A DNA stretch of 64,000 nt from NCBI GenBank assembly GCA_001931875.2, contig MSJH02000765.1, positions 62,001 through 126,000 on the forward strand, in the 5' to 3' direction. This DNA is from Byssochlamys sp. IMV 00236 (lineage: Eukaryota > Ascomycota > Eurotiomycetes > Eurotiales > Thermoascaceae). The position numbers and the translations under genes are program-made. Position 1 is the first letter of the stretch. Each line of letters starts with the position of its first letter. Shown here one piece after another: positions 11,977-24,152 of this stretch. The notes beneath the pieces are model-generated. The model was not told where the DNA came from. It did not search any database and saw only the letters and a program-made list of their open reading frames with translations.

Positions 11977-13334
11977 ATGGCAGAAGCTCATAATCCTCTA
12001 ATTTCTTCGAAATCCTCAGATTCAGGGCTGCACGTGCAGCTCCATCCTCTCGTTCTCCTCACAGTATCCGATCATATCACAAGACATGCGGCAAGACAGC
12101 AGCAAGGTCCCATTATTGGAGCTCTCCTGGGCCAACAGGAGGGCCGTGAAGTCACCCTTGAGCATGCATTCGAGTGTAATGTCATCTATGGACCGAACGG
12201 AGAGCCACTACTGCATACAGCATGGTTCGAGGAAAGAGTTAAGCAATGTACGATATGCCGTTTGTCAAAATCAGATACGATGCTGATACTGTGTAATTAT
12301 AGTTAAGGATGTCCACAAGGATCCAGCTCTTGACCTTGTAGGATGGTTTACGGTCACCCCGCCCTCAGGCCCCGAGCCGTCACACCTCCATATACACCGT
12401 CAGATCCTCAACGAATATAACGAATCTGCCGTGTTTCTGGCTTTCCATCCGTCCCTTTTGAAGTCATCGTCTGCTGGAGCCAAGCTACCACTTACGATCT
12501 ATGAAACTATCTATGAAGGTGACAATTCTGGGGAGGGCGATAAGGCGATGCAGATTGACGGGGAAGAGCAGTTCTCGAACATCAGGTTCCGAGAGCTGCC
12601 CTATTCCGTGGAGACAGGAGAAGCGGAGATGATCAGTGTCGATTACGTCGCTCGAGGAGGAGGAAATGCTACAGCAGTAGAGGCTCCAGCAGTAGCTGCT
12701 GCTGCGCCTCAACCACAGCCAGAGAAGAAGAAGAGGGGTCCTAAGAGCACGAAGAAGGGTGCGGAGAGTGAGCAGAAGCCTGCTGATACAACGTCAGCGC
12801 TCACCCCCGAGGATGAAGACCGTAAGGAATCCATGTCATTCCATCATCCTTAGAGACAACGGCTAATATATGACAGTAATCGCGAACCTCAACACTCGCT
12901 TGAATGCCGTAAAGACGCTCGAATCGCGCATTGGAGTGATACAGAGCTATCTCTCCAGTCTGCCTCCATCATATCTGGAAAACTTCCCATCCACAGAGTC
13001 AAAGGAAGGATCCGCCCCTCAGCTATCACATTCAATCCTGCGCAACGTATCCGCCCTCATCTCCCACCTCTCTCTTGTCACGCCACAAGACCACGACTCC
13101 TTCTCAACCGAGTGGACTGCTCAGAGTAACGACGTCGCCCTCGTATCCCTTCTAGGAGCGCTCGGAAACAGCGTAAAGGAAATGCGTGAGCTGGGACGCA
13201 AGTCAAATATCGTAGAGTCGACAAAGCAAACCAACGCATCGCGGAAGACGCAAATGGCATTCCAAAGCAGACTGGACGACGAATACTTTACGGGTCGGAA
13301 TGGTGCTGCTGCGGGCGCCATGTTCCTCTCTTAA
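11977..13334 (+). CDS. csnF: COP9 signalosome complex subunit 6 (MPN- domain)
   Basis: CSN6 is the catalytically inactive MPN partner of the CSN5 deneddylase in the COP9 signalosome, which removes Nedd8 from cullin ubiquitin ligases and controls fungal development. Exons 11977-12247, 12303-12821 and 12877-13334 join to 415 residues. The MPN domain spans residues about 20-150 ([45 protein letters not shown]). It lacks the JAMM zinc signature, as usual for CSN6. A charged, Ala/Pro/Lys-rich linker (about residues 225-270) precedes the C-terminal helices ([20 protein letters not shown]). The true ATG is at 11977, four codons into a longer frame that begins with TTG. Confidence 0.94.
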
Positions 13335-14379
13335 GAGATTTCCCGCTGGATTCGAGAGAGTACTTGCTTCTTTACTGCTTCAATCGGCCCTTGAGCGCAG
13401 GGTTGCTTTTTACTTTTTACGACCTTCTACGAATCACTTACTGGGTTCAAAGGAGTCTTGGCGTTGTGCAAGAAATGTATTCAGAAAGCCCCAGGTGTCG
13501 ATCAAAACCATACTTTAGATGTGTAAGGGCACTACATGCATCCACGTACGAAATAGCTCTGACGAATGAAGACTACTGCAAACGATTTAAACAGCTAGTG
13601 AACATGGGTATTGCCTCCGTAACGCACGCTATGAAGTTATTCTATTTATTCTTACGAGTCAAATCAACGACCGATTGCTAGAGAACAAAAGAAAATTATA
13701 AACAACATTCTGTTTTGGCGAAACCCAGCACCATACTGTACTACTAGGTACATAAGCCTTCCCGAAGCAAAATCTAAAAAAAGAAGCAAATAATGCAAGA
13801 GATAAGATGGCCGCAGGCAAAGGTAAAGGGGAATATAACAGCAAGTCATTATCACAGGCAGTTCGAATGCCATGAGAGGTATCGACTCGGAATGAGAATT
13901 CAAGACAGCGCGCTTTGTCCGAAGGGGGTCTATTCGTCGGGCTTGAACGGTGGAACAAAACAGAATTTTGTTTCCCTAGAGCAAAAAAAAGGATAAAGGA
14001 AACGCGAGTTTGCCAGACAAGAAGCACAAAGCCATCTGTAACAAGCGATAATGGGGAATCAATCGAGATCCCAAACACCAACCTGAGGGAAAAGACAAAA
14101 AGAGAAAGAAACCGAGTCGAATGTGCGCTCCCTTTCCCAACAAAGGAAAACCGAAGCCAAGGCAAGAGCTATGAACAGGGGAATCATGCTTGGAGATGAA
14201 AATCCACAAGAAGAAATCAAGGAAACTAACACCTTCAAGGACCATCCGATGGCATACCATAAAGACACAACAGGCATAATTATAACATAAAGCGGCTCGA
14301 TCACTAGTGAACGAGGAGTTGAGGCAGTCTGGAGTATTTTTGCCAGGCCACAAGATCGGCGCAGTGTTTAATGTCATTA
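13335..14379. other. convergent intergenic region
   Basis: This kilobase lies between the stops of csn6 (plus) and the DUF300 gene (minus). Sequence is A-rich on the plus strand and shows only overlapping short frames on both strands, consistent with two 3' untranslated regions. Confidence 0.6.
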
Positions 14380-16405
14380 TCATCTTGGCTGATTATGATA
14401 GTCATCGAGAGGAGGCGGAAGATAAGGTGCTGGCATGGGCATAGGAATTTCCTCCTGATGCGATAATCCGCTGTGCTGGTATGTATTTGTGGTGCCTGCC
14501 TGCGAGTTGTATGAATTGTAGAATCGCTGGGTTCCTTGTCGTCCATCTTCTGAAGCCGTGGATGGGTTGTGATAAGGACTATGGTAAGCCTGGTATGGTT
14601 GAAAAGGAAGAGGAGAATGCGACCGAGAATCTACCGGAGAATCGGTGACAGAGTAGCTCAAAGAATTGCTGTGCGTACGCAGAGGATGCTCCTCATCGTA
14701 GGATGACATGGCAACTCCTATCTCGCCATGTGGGACATGCGACTGCGGCTGTGGCTGCGCGTTAGGCAGGAGCTCTTCGCCCTCATCATCCGGAGAAGAA
14801 CCACCATAGCGGTCCGACCTCCCACTACCAGCACGACCAACACCAGGTCCTTTATAAGCCGTAACATTGGGTCCCGGAAAGCTAGTCTCTGGAGCGGAAG
14901 CGTCCGTTGGCTTCATGCCAAAAGAGCTGGGATCATTTTGGTAGCTGGGATCCAACATTCTCGTCTTGCGGCCAACAAACAACCAGCGTAAGCCACGCCC
15001 AATAGCCTTCATGAGATCCCAAGGATTGAATGCATCGATCAGCGCCTTAATTCCCATAAAGCCTCCGTTATATCGCGCCTTTCCTCCATAGAATTCGGGA
15101 TCAGCGCTGGCATTGAGTGAATCCAGCCTGTATGGTTGCCACTTGAAAGCCCACAGGTGCATCACGGAGAAGATAGCCATCTCAATACAAATAAGTAGAT
15201 TAGGAATACCGATCTTCAAATCTTGCGATTGGACCAGGCGAGTAGGTTTAAGGGCACCAGAAGATGTGAGAAAGGAGATCAGAGTCTAGCTGCGCATTAG
15301 ATCCTACTCAAAGTTATGACTGCAGACAAAAGAATAAATAGAAGACTTACCGTCTGCCAGAAGGAGAGAAAGATAACGAGCTTTATCGACAGGATTTTCA
15401 TAAACACCTGGTATTGCTTGACATCCTGTCTGATCTGGACATAAAACTGGACCAAGCAATACATCGCTATGGAGACACAGATGGATTCAAGGACAAGGAC
15501 CTAAAAACTCGTCAGTTTCAAACAGACCCTAGATGATAGAGTGCCTCGACATACCCAGATGTGGGAAAATGCAGGGCTCAATGATTCCTCACAATACAGG
15601 CCCACGGTCTGCGTCGCAACGGCGACGATAGTCATGAGGACCCGGACTAAACAATACTGGAAAATACCAGTCCATATGATCTTATCCTTAATGTCAGCCG
15701 AATTATTATCCAAGCAAGTTATTTCCTTCCGGTACGCACATTGAACCATGTCAAGCCACTTCGCGGTGTCCTCCAAATTCCATTTTCCCCACCCCAAACT
15801 TTCTGTAACCAATTCATAGGCCACAGCCATGGTTTCGGTCTTATTCCTCGAAAATATTCCTTCTGGCTGTGCAAGTCCGGTGCGATATAATGGCATAGTA
15901 GTGCGAAGAAAGAGGATATGGTGAAGGCCTCATAACAGTCGCCAAGGACCTCGAAATAAACAGCCTGTCGGTAGTAAAGGAAGCTAAGGAAAGCGACGGC
16001 CGAGTAGATAGGGATCATGAGAAGGATACGAATAATACTAAAATCCAACGAGAGACATTGGGTGAGCAACATGACCCTCAAAGTGTTTCAGCGGAGGGAT
16101 GGCACATACTGCCGTTGTTCTCGCGGCTTGCTGTAATGAGTGGCGTGGCACATAACAAGGGTAAGAGCTATACTGATCGCAACCAGTGCAAACCCCCCGC
16201 ATACGTAGAGACCTATACGATGGAAGGTCATGCCTCCCTCCCAGAGAGGGTCTTCTATGACTGTTGTTGCGGGAACCCTGGTCAGTTTTGTGATTCATGT
16301 GAGACAGGCAGGAATCGAAGGCCAAAAACCAGCCATCACTACATCGAAAGGATCGCACGTACTTGTCTCATCTTCCAGAGTTGAATTGCACACCGGCCAG
16401 CCCAT
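14380..16405 (-). CDS. DUF300 / TMEM184-family multi-span membrane protein
   Basis: This is a seven-helix-type membrane protein of the DUF300 (organic solute transporter alpha/TMEM184) family; the fission yeast member Hfl1 is a vacuolar protein that binds Atg8. Six or so exons are needed; clear ones are 16405-16363, 16260-16110 and 16037-15740. The N-terminus MGWPVCNSTLEDET carries a glycosylation site. Family blocks include IIRILLMIPIYSAVAFLSFL, YFEVLGDCYEAFTISSFFAL, LCHYIAPDLHSQKEYFRGI, GLTWFN and LKIGIPNLLICIEMAIFSVM. A long hydrophilic C-terminal tail rich in Ser, Pro and Tyr (about 190 residues) is presumably cytosolic. The joins in the middle (about 15220-15740) are less certain. Location at the vacuole is inferred from homology only. 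Confidence 0.87.
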
Positions 16406-17673
16406 CCTGGCTGGAGTGCTGAGAAAAAAAGGCAAACGAGAGTAGGTGATGAGAAAGATATCAAGGAGGCGGTCGCAGTATCTTATCCGGGTCAGGCACA
16501 AGGGCGAGCCGCGTTTGGGAGTGGTGGCGCCTAACGGTCTCGGGAACCACGGGGCACTTAAGAAATAAAACGAAGGACGCAGCGTGAGCCAGCTTTGATA
16601 ATAATAAAAGAATGCGAGGGGCCAAATTGAGTTGTAGTTCTGGGCCTGGCTGGGAAGAGTAACCGCTTTCACCCAAGCATAGCGAGTGATACAGAAAAAG
16701 GCCTGCAGACAGTGATGGAACACCTTGGGTGGTCACTTAGGGAGGCTGAGCCTCATTTCCACTAGTAGAAGGGCTTGGTGGGTGCCACGATCGACGCATA
16801 TAAAACCATTTTGGCCTCTCAAGTTTCAGATTGCAAGGACGACGATGGCTGTGCACGGTGCGCCTTGCCATCATCTTCTTTTTTCTTCATGGCGTTGTTT
16901 CTGTAGATCATGGACACATGGTCATCCGGGCCATCCGTTCGTCCCAGCTGAGTATCTATGTTTATTATTTACCCTCCAACAAGCTTCGACGATCACGAAT
17001 GGGCACTTCGACATCCAATAAATTGTGTCAATCAGCCAAAATAAGCATTTCACATCAACTGCTCGCAAAGCTTGCCTGTCTTGGCTTTCCGATCAACAAT
17101 CACCTAATAATAACTATGGTTTTTTTCGAGGAAAATAATTGCAACTGCTCGGTCGCCCATTTTTTTTTTTTTTTTATCAAGACTCCCGCCGCTTTGCTCC
17201 CGCGCCCAGGCCTCCATCTCGTCAGCGCGCACCATACTTACTCCCGCCTGCTCGCGCTCACGTTGGGCTTCCCCCGAGCTCCCATTTCGTCCCCAGCTCG
17301 TTTTTAATGATTCCGAATTTATGATTCTGGATTAAAAGCAATCAGCAAGCGATCCACCATTTCAATGTGTTAGAGATCCAGGTAGACCAACTAGGAGTTC
17401 TCCTTTTTGATCGACTGGCAGGAAGCCATCACAATGATTCGAGAAAGATGCCACTGACTCTGCAGTATTAACCTCTTCCCGAGTTCGCGCGAGAAATCCC
17501 CTCAAGGTACTCGCATAGTCTCACGGAGGAGAAGACATAAAGCAGCATCTGGGACCATATGCTAACTCTAATGGTTGGCTTTCTATACTCATACCAATCG
17601 TTTTCCCGCAACTGCCGGCCCAGGTGGATAAAATGATTTCTTCCTTGCGTGTTTCCGTTTCCGCTTGATCTCC
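16406..17673. other. intergenic, DUF300 promoter; contains T16 tract
   Basis: This stretch lies between the DUF300 start and the kinase-like stop. It contains a run of 16 T at 17160-17175 in otherwise mixed sequence. Overlapping short frames lack recognisable motifs. Confidence 0.55.
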
Positions 17674-18898
17674 TTATTGCTGCGGTTGGGGAGTATTCCA
17701 TAGCATCAAATTCTTGAACTCCCTCGATGCCAGCACATATGAGGCGGAGGGCCTTTCGCTCGGATTGACCACCAACATGAGACGAAGAAGTTCCCTCAGC
17801 TGCTCCGGCATCTTCACCTTTTGCGTCTCCTTCTCGAATGGTAATATCGCTTGCATGACTGACTCCTTGTCACTGATACGTCTGGCAGATTGGACGGCAT
17901 TTTTAAGGGTAATTCTCTTGACTTCGTTAGGAGTTGGAATATTCCACTCGGGGAAGAGCCGCTTGATCTTTGCCATACACCAAGCCTCATTGATGAGAGG
18001 ATGAGGGCTGTCCCACGCGCCCAAGACACCAGGATTGATCCAGCAAAGCAGCATCGCGGCAACTGCCCAGACCTGCGATGGCGCAGTGCACGGCTGGCCT
18101 AGGAAGACTTCAGGGGCGCGCATGGCGTATGGCTGCGCGTTGAGACGATGACCAGCCGGAAATACTATAAGCATGTTAGAAAAAGGGTATCTGTCTCGTC
18201 TATAAGCGCTTACTCACCGAGTCCTAAGTCTCCCACTTTGGCAGTGACACGGCCATTCTCGACGTCAGAAAGCAGGATATTGGCAGGTTTATAGTCTGGG
18301 CTAATTAGGGAATGCTAACTCTTTAAGAGCAGGTGCTGTACCTGTATTCACACGTTTTTGGTCTTCCAGAACAACGCAACTGGTTAACGTTGCCTTTAGG
18401 ACTGTCTTGATGAGGGCGTAGGTGAGACTGTCAGGCTGGTATTTCACCTCTGCAAGAGTGGTGTCCAGCCATTCCAAAGCGATATACGTTACACTTCCAT
18501 CAGTGCCGTCGTCAATCATGGCATCGTACATTTTCCGGAAGCACACGGCCGAGGCGACACCAGGAAGGTGATAAGTAGAACGTTCACGGTCCAGGTTCTC
18601 CCTGGCAGTTGCATTATCAGGTGGAGCTGCTTTGATTATAGCCCTGGGTGGCAGAGTTAACCTTACAGTTTGGAGACGGCTGATGCAACACAACCAACCA
18701 TAGGGGGGTATTTGCGCCGTCCTTGTGTGGAATGACCTTGGCCTTGAAGACGGTGGATGTGTGCGTGTTATCTCCTTTGACAGCGTCGATGACGCGGTAG
18801 TCCCAATGGGCGCCTTGAAGAAGGTCGCCGGGACGAAGAGACGACTTTGATACGGAGTTCCTTGTAGCAGATAAAGTTGGACGGATGACTGAGTACAT
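17674..18898 (-). CDS. divergent protein kinase-like protein
   Basis: Four exons (18898-18699, 18643-18342, 18295-18218, 18164-17674) join in frame to 356 residues covering little more than a kinase domain. The ATP-lysine region reads WAIIKAAPP. The catalytic loop reads VNTDYKPANILLSD, so the HRD histidine and arginine are replaced by N and T while Asp, Lys and Asn remain. The metal-binding motif is DLG instead of DFG. The APE region is intact (AMRAPEVFLGQP), followed by SQVWAVAAMLLCW in place of the usual DxWS. The C-lobe ends LMLVVNPSERPSASYVL, a normal subdomain XI. There is no extra domain and no signal peptide. This kind of short, divergent kinase is common in filamentous fungi and its substrates are unknown. 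It may be active, since lysine and both aspartates are kept. Confidence 0.8.
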
Positions 18899-19399
18899 TT
18901 TTGGAGATCTAAAAGGTAAAGAGAGTAAGGATGGCCAGTTTATATTATTGGGTGGATAGATGATGCATGGATATAAGGTCGGTGGATGCCCGAGGCGTAC
19001 GGACCCAGTGGGTGAGGATGTATTTTCGCCGATAAGTATGTGAGAGCATTTCCACGCTTCTAATGTAAGAAGCGCTTATATTTATTTTTATTACTAGAAA
19101 ATAACAAGGATGTATATGCGAGGCCTTTTCAATATTTAGCTTGCTAAGCTGCTTTGATCGTACATTCTAACTAATATACTACAACTATTCTACAGGATTT
19201 TCAATATGTGCGCACACCAGGCCAATAAACAATCAGAAATGCGATGCAGCGACCATAACAGTTCGCCGGTATATTCCACACAATAGATATCTAGTCGAAA
19301 ATGCCCGCATTCTCGACATGAACGGAACCATGACCATGCACTTTTCGTCTTTGTCAGAACATGCTCTCCCTTGTTGCGGAGACGGCTAACAGTTTGCAT
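18899..19399. other. intergenic, kinase promoter and acinus 3' region
   Basis: About 0.5 kb separates the kinase start from the Acinus stop. It is AT-rich around 19070-19200 and holds no supported gene. Confidence 0.6.
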
Positions 19400-21223
19400 T
19401 CAACGGCCTCGGCCCCTCCAGCTATCTCGCCAAGGGCCTCCATAACCACCACCGCCTCGACCGCGGCCCCCACGTCTGCGGCCACCATATTCTGGTCCTT
19501 GATCGACGAAGAAGTCGGTGTCCTCAAAGCTGATGCGCCTTGTCTCGTCACCGCCAGGGCGGGGATAGGGTCCCCTACGTGCGAGTTCATCGAACTTGTC
19601 CAAACGTCTGGCCGCTACCTCCTTGGGAACAGGAAGATAGTAGAGCTTGGGCTTCGCCGTGGTGGACTTGAACAAGTCATCAAGAGCTTTGAATCCCTCA
19701 CCGCGAGCTCTGGGCTCAGCAGAAGCTTGACTGCCTCTTCGTGGATCCCGATCGGCAAAGCTTCCGCGCGGACCGAGAGGCGCTTTCGGGACATTCGGCC
19801 CCATCGCCCGCCCAGAGCCAGCGGCCGCCGTAAGCGACGGTGCTTCCTGGAGAACAGCCTCAATACCATTGCTCGTCTCCTCGTAGACAACTTCCCAGCG
19901 TGGCCCACTTCGACCTCGACCTTCAGAGCTCTGCTCGATGCTGATCCACTCGCGGGTTTTCTCTTCTGGTATAAAGTCCACCCATAATGGTTTCCGGTCT
20001 CGTTCATTGGGCCAGACTCGGCCATGGAGCGCTGACCTGACCCGCGAGGCAGCAGAGATGTTAGCGAAGCTGACGAAGCAATGAGTCTTGATCGAATCCA
20101 GGAAGAAGTCCAAGATGATATCAGGATTTGGAGATGTCGCTGGAGGAGTGGCCAGGGAGATAAGATAGTTCTCGAGATTTGCCGGCTGGAGGGGGCGCAT
20201 GAAATTGCGGATGTAGAGAGCAGAGGTTGCTGGGTGCAAAGCAGGCTCGACAGCTCCATCCTCATCCGTATCGGCAGGAATGTCTCGAAGAGGTGATTGT
20301 TGGCGTTCTTTTTCTTGATCGACATGAGAAGCTTGGTCTTTGGACCCCGCATCCTGTTCGGACGAAGGGGGGGCTGCCCTCTCAGTCTCATCGACTCCTT
20401 CTTTCTCGGAAGCTCGAACTTCTCCCTTTTCTTCGGAGGTAGATTTGCCATCAGGTGTAGCTTCATCCATTTCAATATCACCAGCATCGCCCACGGCACG
20501 CTGCGGCAGATTTTCAGCACCCACATCCTCCTTCAGGAGAACACGGGGGCTTCCATCGTTTCCTTTCACCTTCTTCTGGACGACCGGATCCAGAGCTGTA
20601 TGGGGGCTAGGACTGCGACGCTTGCGCTTTCGCATGTCTTCAATGACTTCTTCCACAGGGGTCGATGTGGGTTTCTCGGTATCGAGTGACTGCTGACTCG
20701 TAGCCTCAGGAGGTGCTTTTGATTCTTCCGAAGGTCGCTCCACATCCATCGGCTCCTGAAGACCTCCCTTTGCGTCCTCTGGCACTTTCAGTTGAGCGAT
20801 CTGTTCTGAAGTCTCTTGGCCTTGCTGCGATGCCGCCTGGTCTTGATCTGTCTTCTGGGTCTCCTTAACCTCTGTCGCTGCATCATTCTCCTTGACTCCT
20901 TCCGGGACTTTCTCTAACTCCGCCGGTGTTTCCTCTCCCAGACTCTTGCCGGATTCTGGCTCGGGAGGAGCCTGCGACTGTTGCTCTATCTCCCCATGAT
21001 CTTGTTCGACGGTTGGGGCCTGTTTCGGTTCTTCCGTCGGCTGATTGGTATCCTGCTCTGGCGCACCGCTCTCTTCACCACCTGTAGAGTCTGCCGCCGC
21101 GCTGTCTGCCTCGAGAAGTTTATCGATGAAGTTCTGTTTGACCTTCAACCCTGTCTGGGGTATGCCGCGACGCTTCAATTCCGCCTTCAAGTCGGTCACC
21201 TTCCATTTGGCGTAGTCGGTCAT
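19400..21223 (-). CDS. Acinus-like SAP/RRM protein (ASAP complex)
   Basis: This intronless gene encodes 607 residues with the architecture of Acinus, the scaffold of the ASAP complex (with RNPS1 and SAP18) that acts in pre-mRNA splicing around the exon junction complex. A SAP DNA/RNA-binding domain covers residues about 5-40 (WKVTDLKAELKRRGIPQTGL). A long Glu/Gln/Pro-rich disordered stretch follows, with a basic segment RKRKRRSPSPH. An RRM-like fold lies at about 330-415 (ALYIRNFMRPL, HCFVSFANISAASRVRSAL, PLWVDFIPEE). The RNPS1-SAP18-binding motif lies at about 510-545 (LDDLFKSTTAKPKLYYLPVP). The protein ends in an RGG/RG tail (GGRRRGGRGRGGGGYGG). A copy of its first 186 bases or so occurs at 26276-26461. 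Confidence 0.9.
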   Translation of the reverse strand: MTDYAKWKVTDLKAELKRRGIPQTGLKVKQNFIDKLLEADSAAADSTGGEESGAPEQDTNQPTEEPKQAPTVEQDHGEIEQQSQAPPEPESGKSLGEETPAELEKVPEGVKENDAATEVKETQKTDQDQAASQQGQETSEQIAQLKVPEDAKGGLQEPMDVERPSEESKAPPEATSQQSLDTEKPTSTPVEEVIEDMRKRKRRSPSPHTALDPVVQKKVKGNDGSPRVLLKEDVGAENLPQRAVGDAGDIEMDEATPDGKSTSEEKGEVRASEKEGVDETERAAPPSSEQDAGSKDQASHVDQEKERQQSPLRDIPADTDEDGAVEPALHPATSALYIRNFMRPLQPANLENYLISLATPPATSPNPDIILDFFLDSIKTHCFVSFANISAASRVRSALHGRVWPNERDRKPLWVDFIPEEKTREWISIEQSSEGRGRSGPRWEVVYEETSNGIEAVLQEAPSLTAAAGSGRAMGPNVPKAPLGPRGSFADRDPRRGSQASAEPRARGEGFKALDDLFKSTTAKPKLYYLPVPKEVAARRLDKFDELARRGPYPRPGGDETRRISFEDTDFFVDQGPEYGGRRRGGRGRGGGGYGGPWRDSWRGRGR

Positions 21224-22827
21224 TGTGACTGTTCAGAATGGTGCGCAGTGCGCACCTATGCAGGATCTCGAATCGATCCGTTAGATATTGCTGTGTCGAT
21301 GGTGCAGGTAACTCAAGTTGCCATTGCTAGGAACACAGCTTGGAGAGTGAAGCCAAGCGCGATACTTTGCCGAACGCGACGGCTGCCGTATGGTGATGTA
21401 TACGCTAGTATACTTACGGTCTAGTCTAAGCGCCTTGCCGGGAGTCTCCACTCTGCTTATCTAAAAGCTCCTGAAGATCATCGTCCGTCAACAATCAATA
21501 GGATAGACCCAAATACAAAATGAATTCTTAGGGGGCTTCTATTTTCAGTAAGTTAAACGTTATTCGAATTTTATACTCAAGGACATTATTCACAATAAGG
21601 CAAGCCCGACTCAAATGTGTTCTCAGACACTATCTACGTCCTATACCTAGGTTGGCATAAATATCAGACAGATTCCATTGTCTCTAGACAGTAACCGATG
21701 CAAGAGGATTCAGCCTCGCCACATGTTCTGCCCATATCTTTGCTTCCTTCTCGTTCATTCGACAGGTTCCAGATGATCTGGCCTCGTTTTGAATCCGACA
21801 AGATTCGATCATCATTCAGTCTTACATAAAACTAGGTGATGTACGTTCATACCATGCTTCGGGTCTTCCATCAGTACAATAGAGAGAATATATTGCATCC
21901 GTTCATTCTTGCTTCAGGATTATCGACTCTATCCTGTCTTCTATATTGTCCTTGTACAAGGGAGTAAAATCATTGCTATATACAGTAAAACATAAGCGAT
22001 CTAGACAGGGATATTTATCATACGGGAAGAGCCATACAGACATAGACCGAACACTTCTCATACACGAGCAGACATGGTTGAGATTGGATGGCGCAAGAAG
22101 CTGGAGGTCTACCAAGGTGGAGCTGGGGTGATCTGGCATCAATCTGCATATAGTACACTTATCGACGACCACTGTGAACCATACTAAGACCCATGAACGC
22201 GAATACACTGCCCAACATGACGACTATCCCCGGAGGCTGATGGAGGAATATGGCTGATGCTTGGTTGATGAGCTATCCGGATGCTGAAGCTAGCTATCTG
22301 ACTATCCTACTGTGCGTCCGCCTAGGCTTAATCTGGAAAGTGAGCGCCAAAAACTATCTTCAAGTGTAGAAGACAGTATTGCGTCGGACTACCGGCATGC
22401 GTCGGAGACGCCATTCGAAGATGTATGTACATACAACAAGAAAACTAAACATGAGATGGATTACCGGAAGGGGCATCGAATGCTTCACGACTGTAAAACA
22501 ATAATATTCCCACAAAATATCCATGCAGAAGGATCTAGATCACGGCATGTATTATAATATATGGCATGAACAATCTCTTCCGCAGGGAACCTTGTCTGCA
22601 CGTAATCACAATCCTACGTGCGATCTGCAAATACCCCGCACTCAGCTACGCCACACGAGTAGATTCAAGATCTAATGTAGATCCTGGCTAAAAAGAACCC
22701 GGTGAGTAAATGATACATTCACAGAAATAGATCTTGATTATGAGGGAAATCTGAAACTCATGGTATTGTGCACAGTTTAGTATCTAATGGCTTCACAAGC
22801 ATCACAACTAGACCTATGGCTTCTCAT
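21224..22827. other. intergenic
   Basis: This 1.6 kb stretch lies upstream of the Acinus gene and downstream of the 22828-23211 gene. Frames at 21903-22208 (minus) and 22312-22557 (plus) have no recognisable motif or splice logic, so I see no gene. Confidence 0.55.
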
Positions 22828-23211
22828 TCAATGGTGAGCCTTATTCTGCTGCTTCCGCTCCATTTCCCTCATGAACTTCTGCTCCTCCGTCTCCATCTCC
22901 ATCAGCTCCGCCGGCCCCAGTTCCGTCAGCTCAAAGTCCTGGACACCGTTCTTCAAGAATGCGTCGATAATGTCGCTTGCCTCAGTCGGTCTCTCAACTC
23001 GATAAACTCTATCCTCTCTTTCGTCCCAAAGGTAGTATTTTTGCTCGAACGAGAACACTTGAAGGACCGATTCGATGCTGCACACTATGGATTTGGGGTT
23101 GTCCCAATCATTGTCAAGTACTCTAGAGCCGTCAAAGGGATTTTCGTAATCGGACTTCAGATTTCGTTAGCGCACCAAGGCATTCCCCAAGCAGCAGCAT
23201 CCACGTACCAT
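22828..23211 (-). CDS. small conserved-looking hypothetical protein, 109 residues
   Basis: I do not recognise the family. The best model has a first coding exon that is only the ATG (23211-23209), then a 54-base GTACGT...AAG intron (23155-23208), then a long exon 23154-22828. The product starts MSDYENPFDGSR and contains YYLWDERED and AFLKNGVQDFELTELG. It ends in a charged helix (EMETEEQKFMREMERKQQ). The composition is soluble and acidic, with no membrane segment. A possible further intron in the 5' leader (GTATGT near 23300 to TTGCAG near 23233) supports a spliced transcript. The alternative is a start at an internal codon, but no in-frame ATG occurs near the N-terminus of the long exon. Confidence 0.6.
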
Positions 23212-24152
23212 GGTGCTTGCGGCTGATTATCCAATTCTGCAATAAATGATATGTATGATTTTGCGGTCTTCAAGCTGGTTGCTTTGTGCAATGAGACATA
23301 CCAGAGAGAAGGGGAAGAATGAGAAAAGAGATGAAAAGGTGACTACAAATGCTGGGCGATGCGAGGCATATTTATAGGTTGAATCAATCACACTCTGTGA
23401 CGGCCAAGAAGCAGTTGGAGGGGACCTATGGGTTCTTTACGGGCTCCAGCCTCCAGCAACATGTTGTCGTGGCATAGCCCCCAGGCGTATCTGCCAGCCT
23501 CGAATACGGTGGCTCGGAGATTATTGACACTTTTCAGGATGACGATGTGTACCGTTATCATTGGCATGCGTGTCGTCCAAGGGGAATGAAGGCTGGTGCT
23601 GGATTTAGCATCCGGGAGTCGGTAGCTAGTTAGTCCTCAGTATCAGTATCTGATGCAGATCAACCATCTTGCCCGTTGGCTTGCTTCTATTGGCTTTTCC
23701 TCGCAGAACTCTATCACTCATCTAGTGTCTAACCATACAGATTCCTTATATCATGTAGTCATGCATGTGAATTGTTCATATTGTACTGTACAGATGCGTA
23801 CGCTTAGTATAAGCGAAATCCCTCGATCATCTTTTTACGTGATCGATTGATAGCTATTTAGTCCTTGTACCGTATCTGTAATAAGAAGAATTTGGGTTTA
23901 AAACAATGTCTTAGATGCTATGTACAATAAGAAAGGACTTGCAAAGGAGTATATACAGTACAATGTCAACAGCTATTAAGTCGTACATAAACATCCGGAG
24001 CTAGCTTTGATAAACGATAGAGGGGCCCCGACTCAGCATTCTATCAGCTAATAAGGGAATCTGTTGGAATGGACCTTCTTCCTCTTTATAGCGGACTTCC
24101 GACTCTGTTCGATATAGGTACGAGAAATTTGTCGACAAGTTGCTCAAACAGC
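23212..24152. other. intergenic
   Basis: About 0.9 kb separates the 5' leader of the 109-residue gene from the stop of the next minus-strand gene. Nothing recognisable is present. Confidence 0.55.

Noticed and set aside
21903..22208. Minus-strand 101-codon frame in the Acinus upstream region
   Set aside because: No recognisable motif, no splice partners and a composition typical of noncoding DNA.
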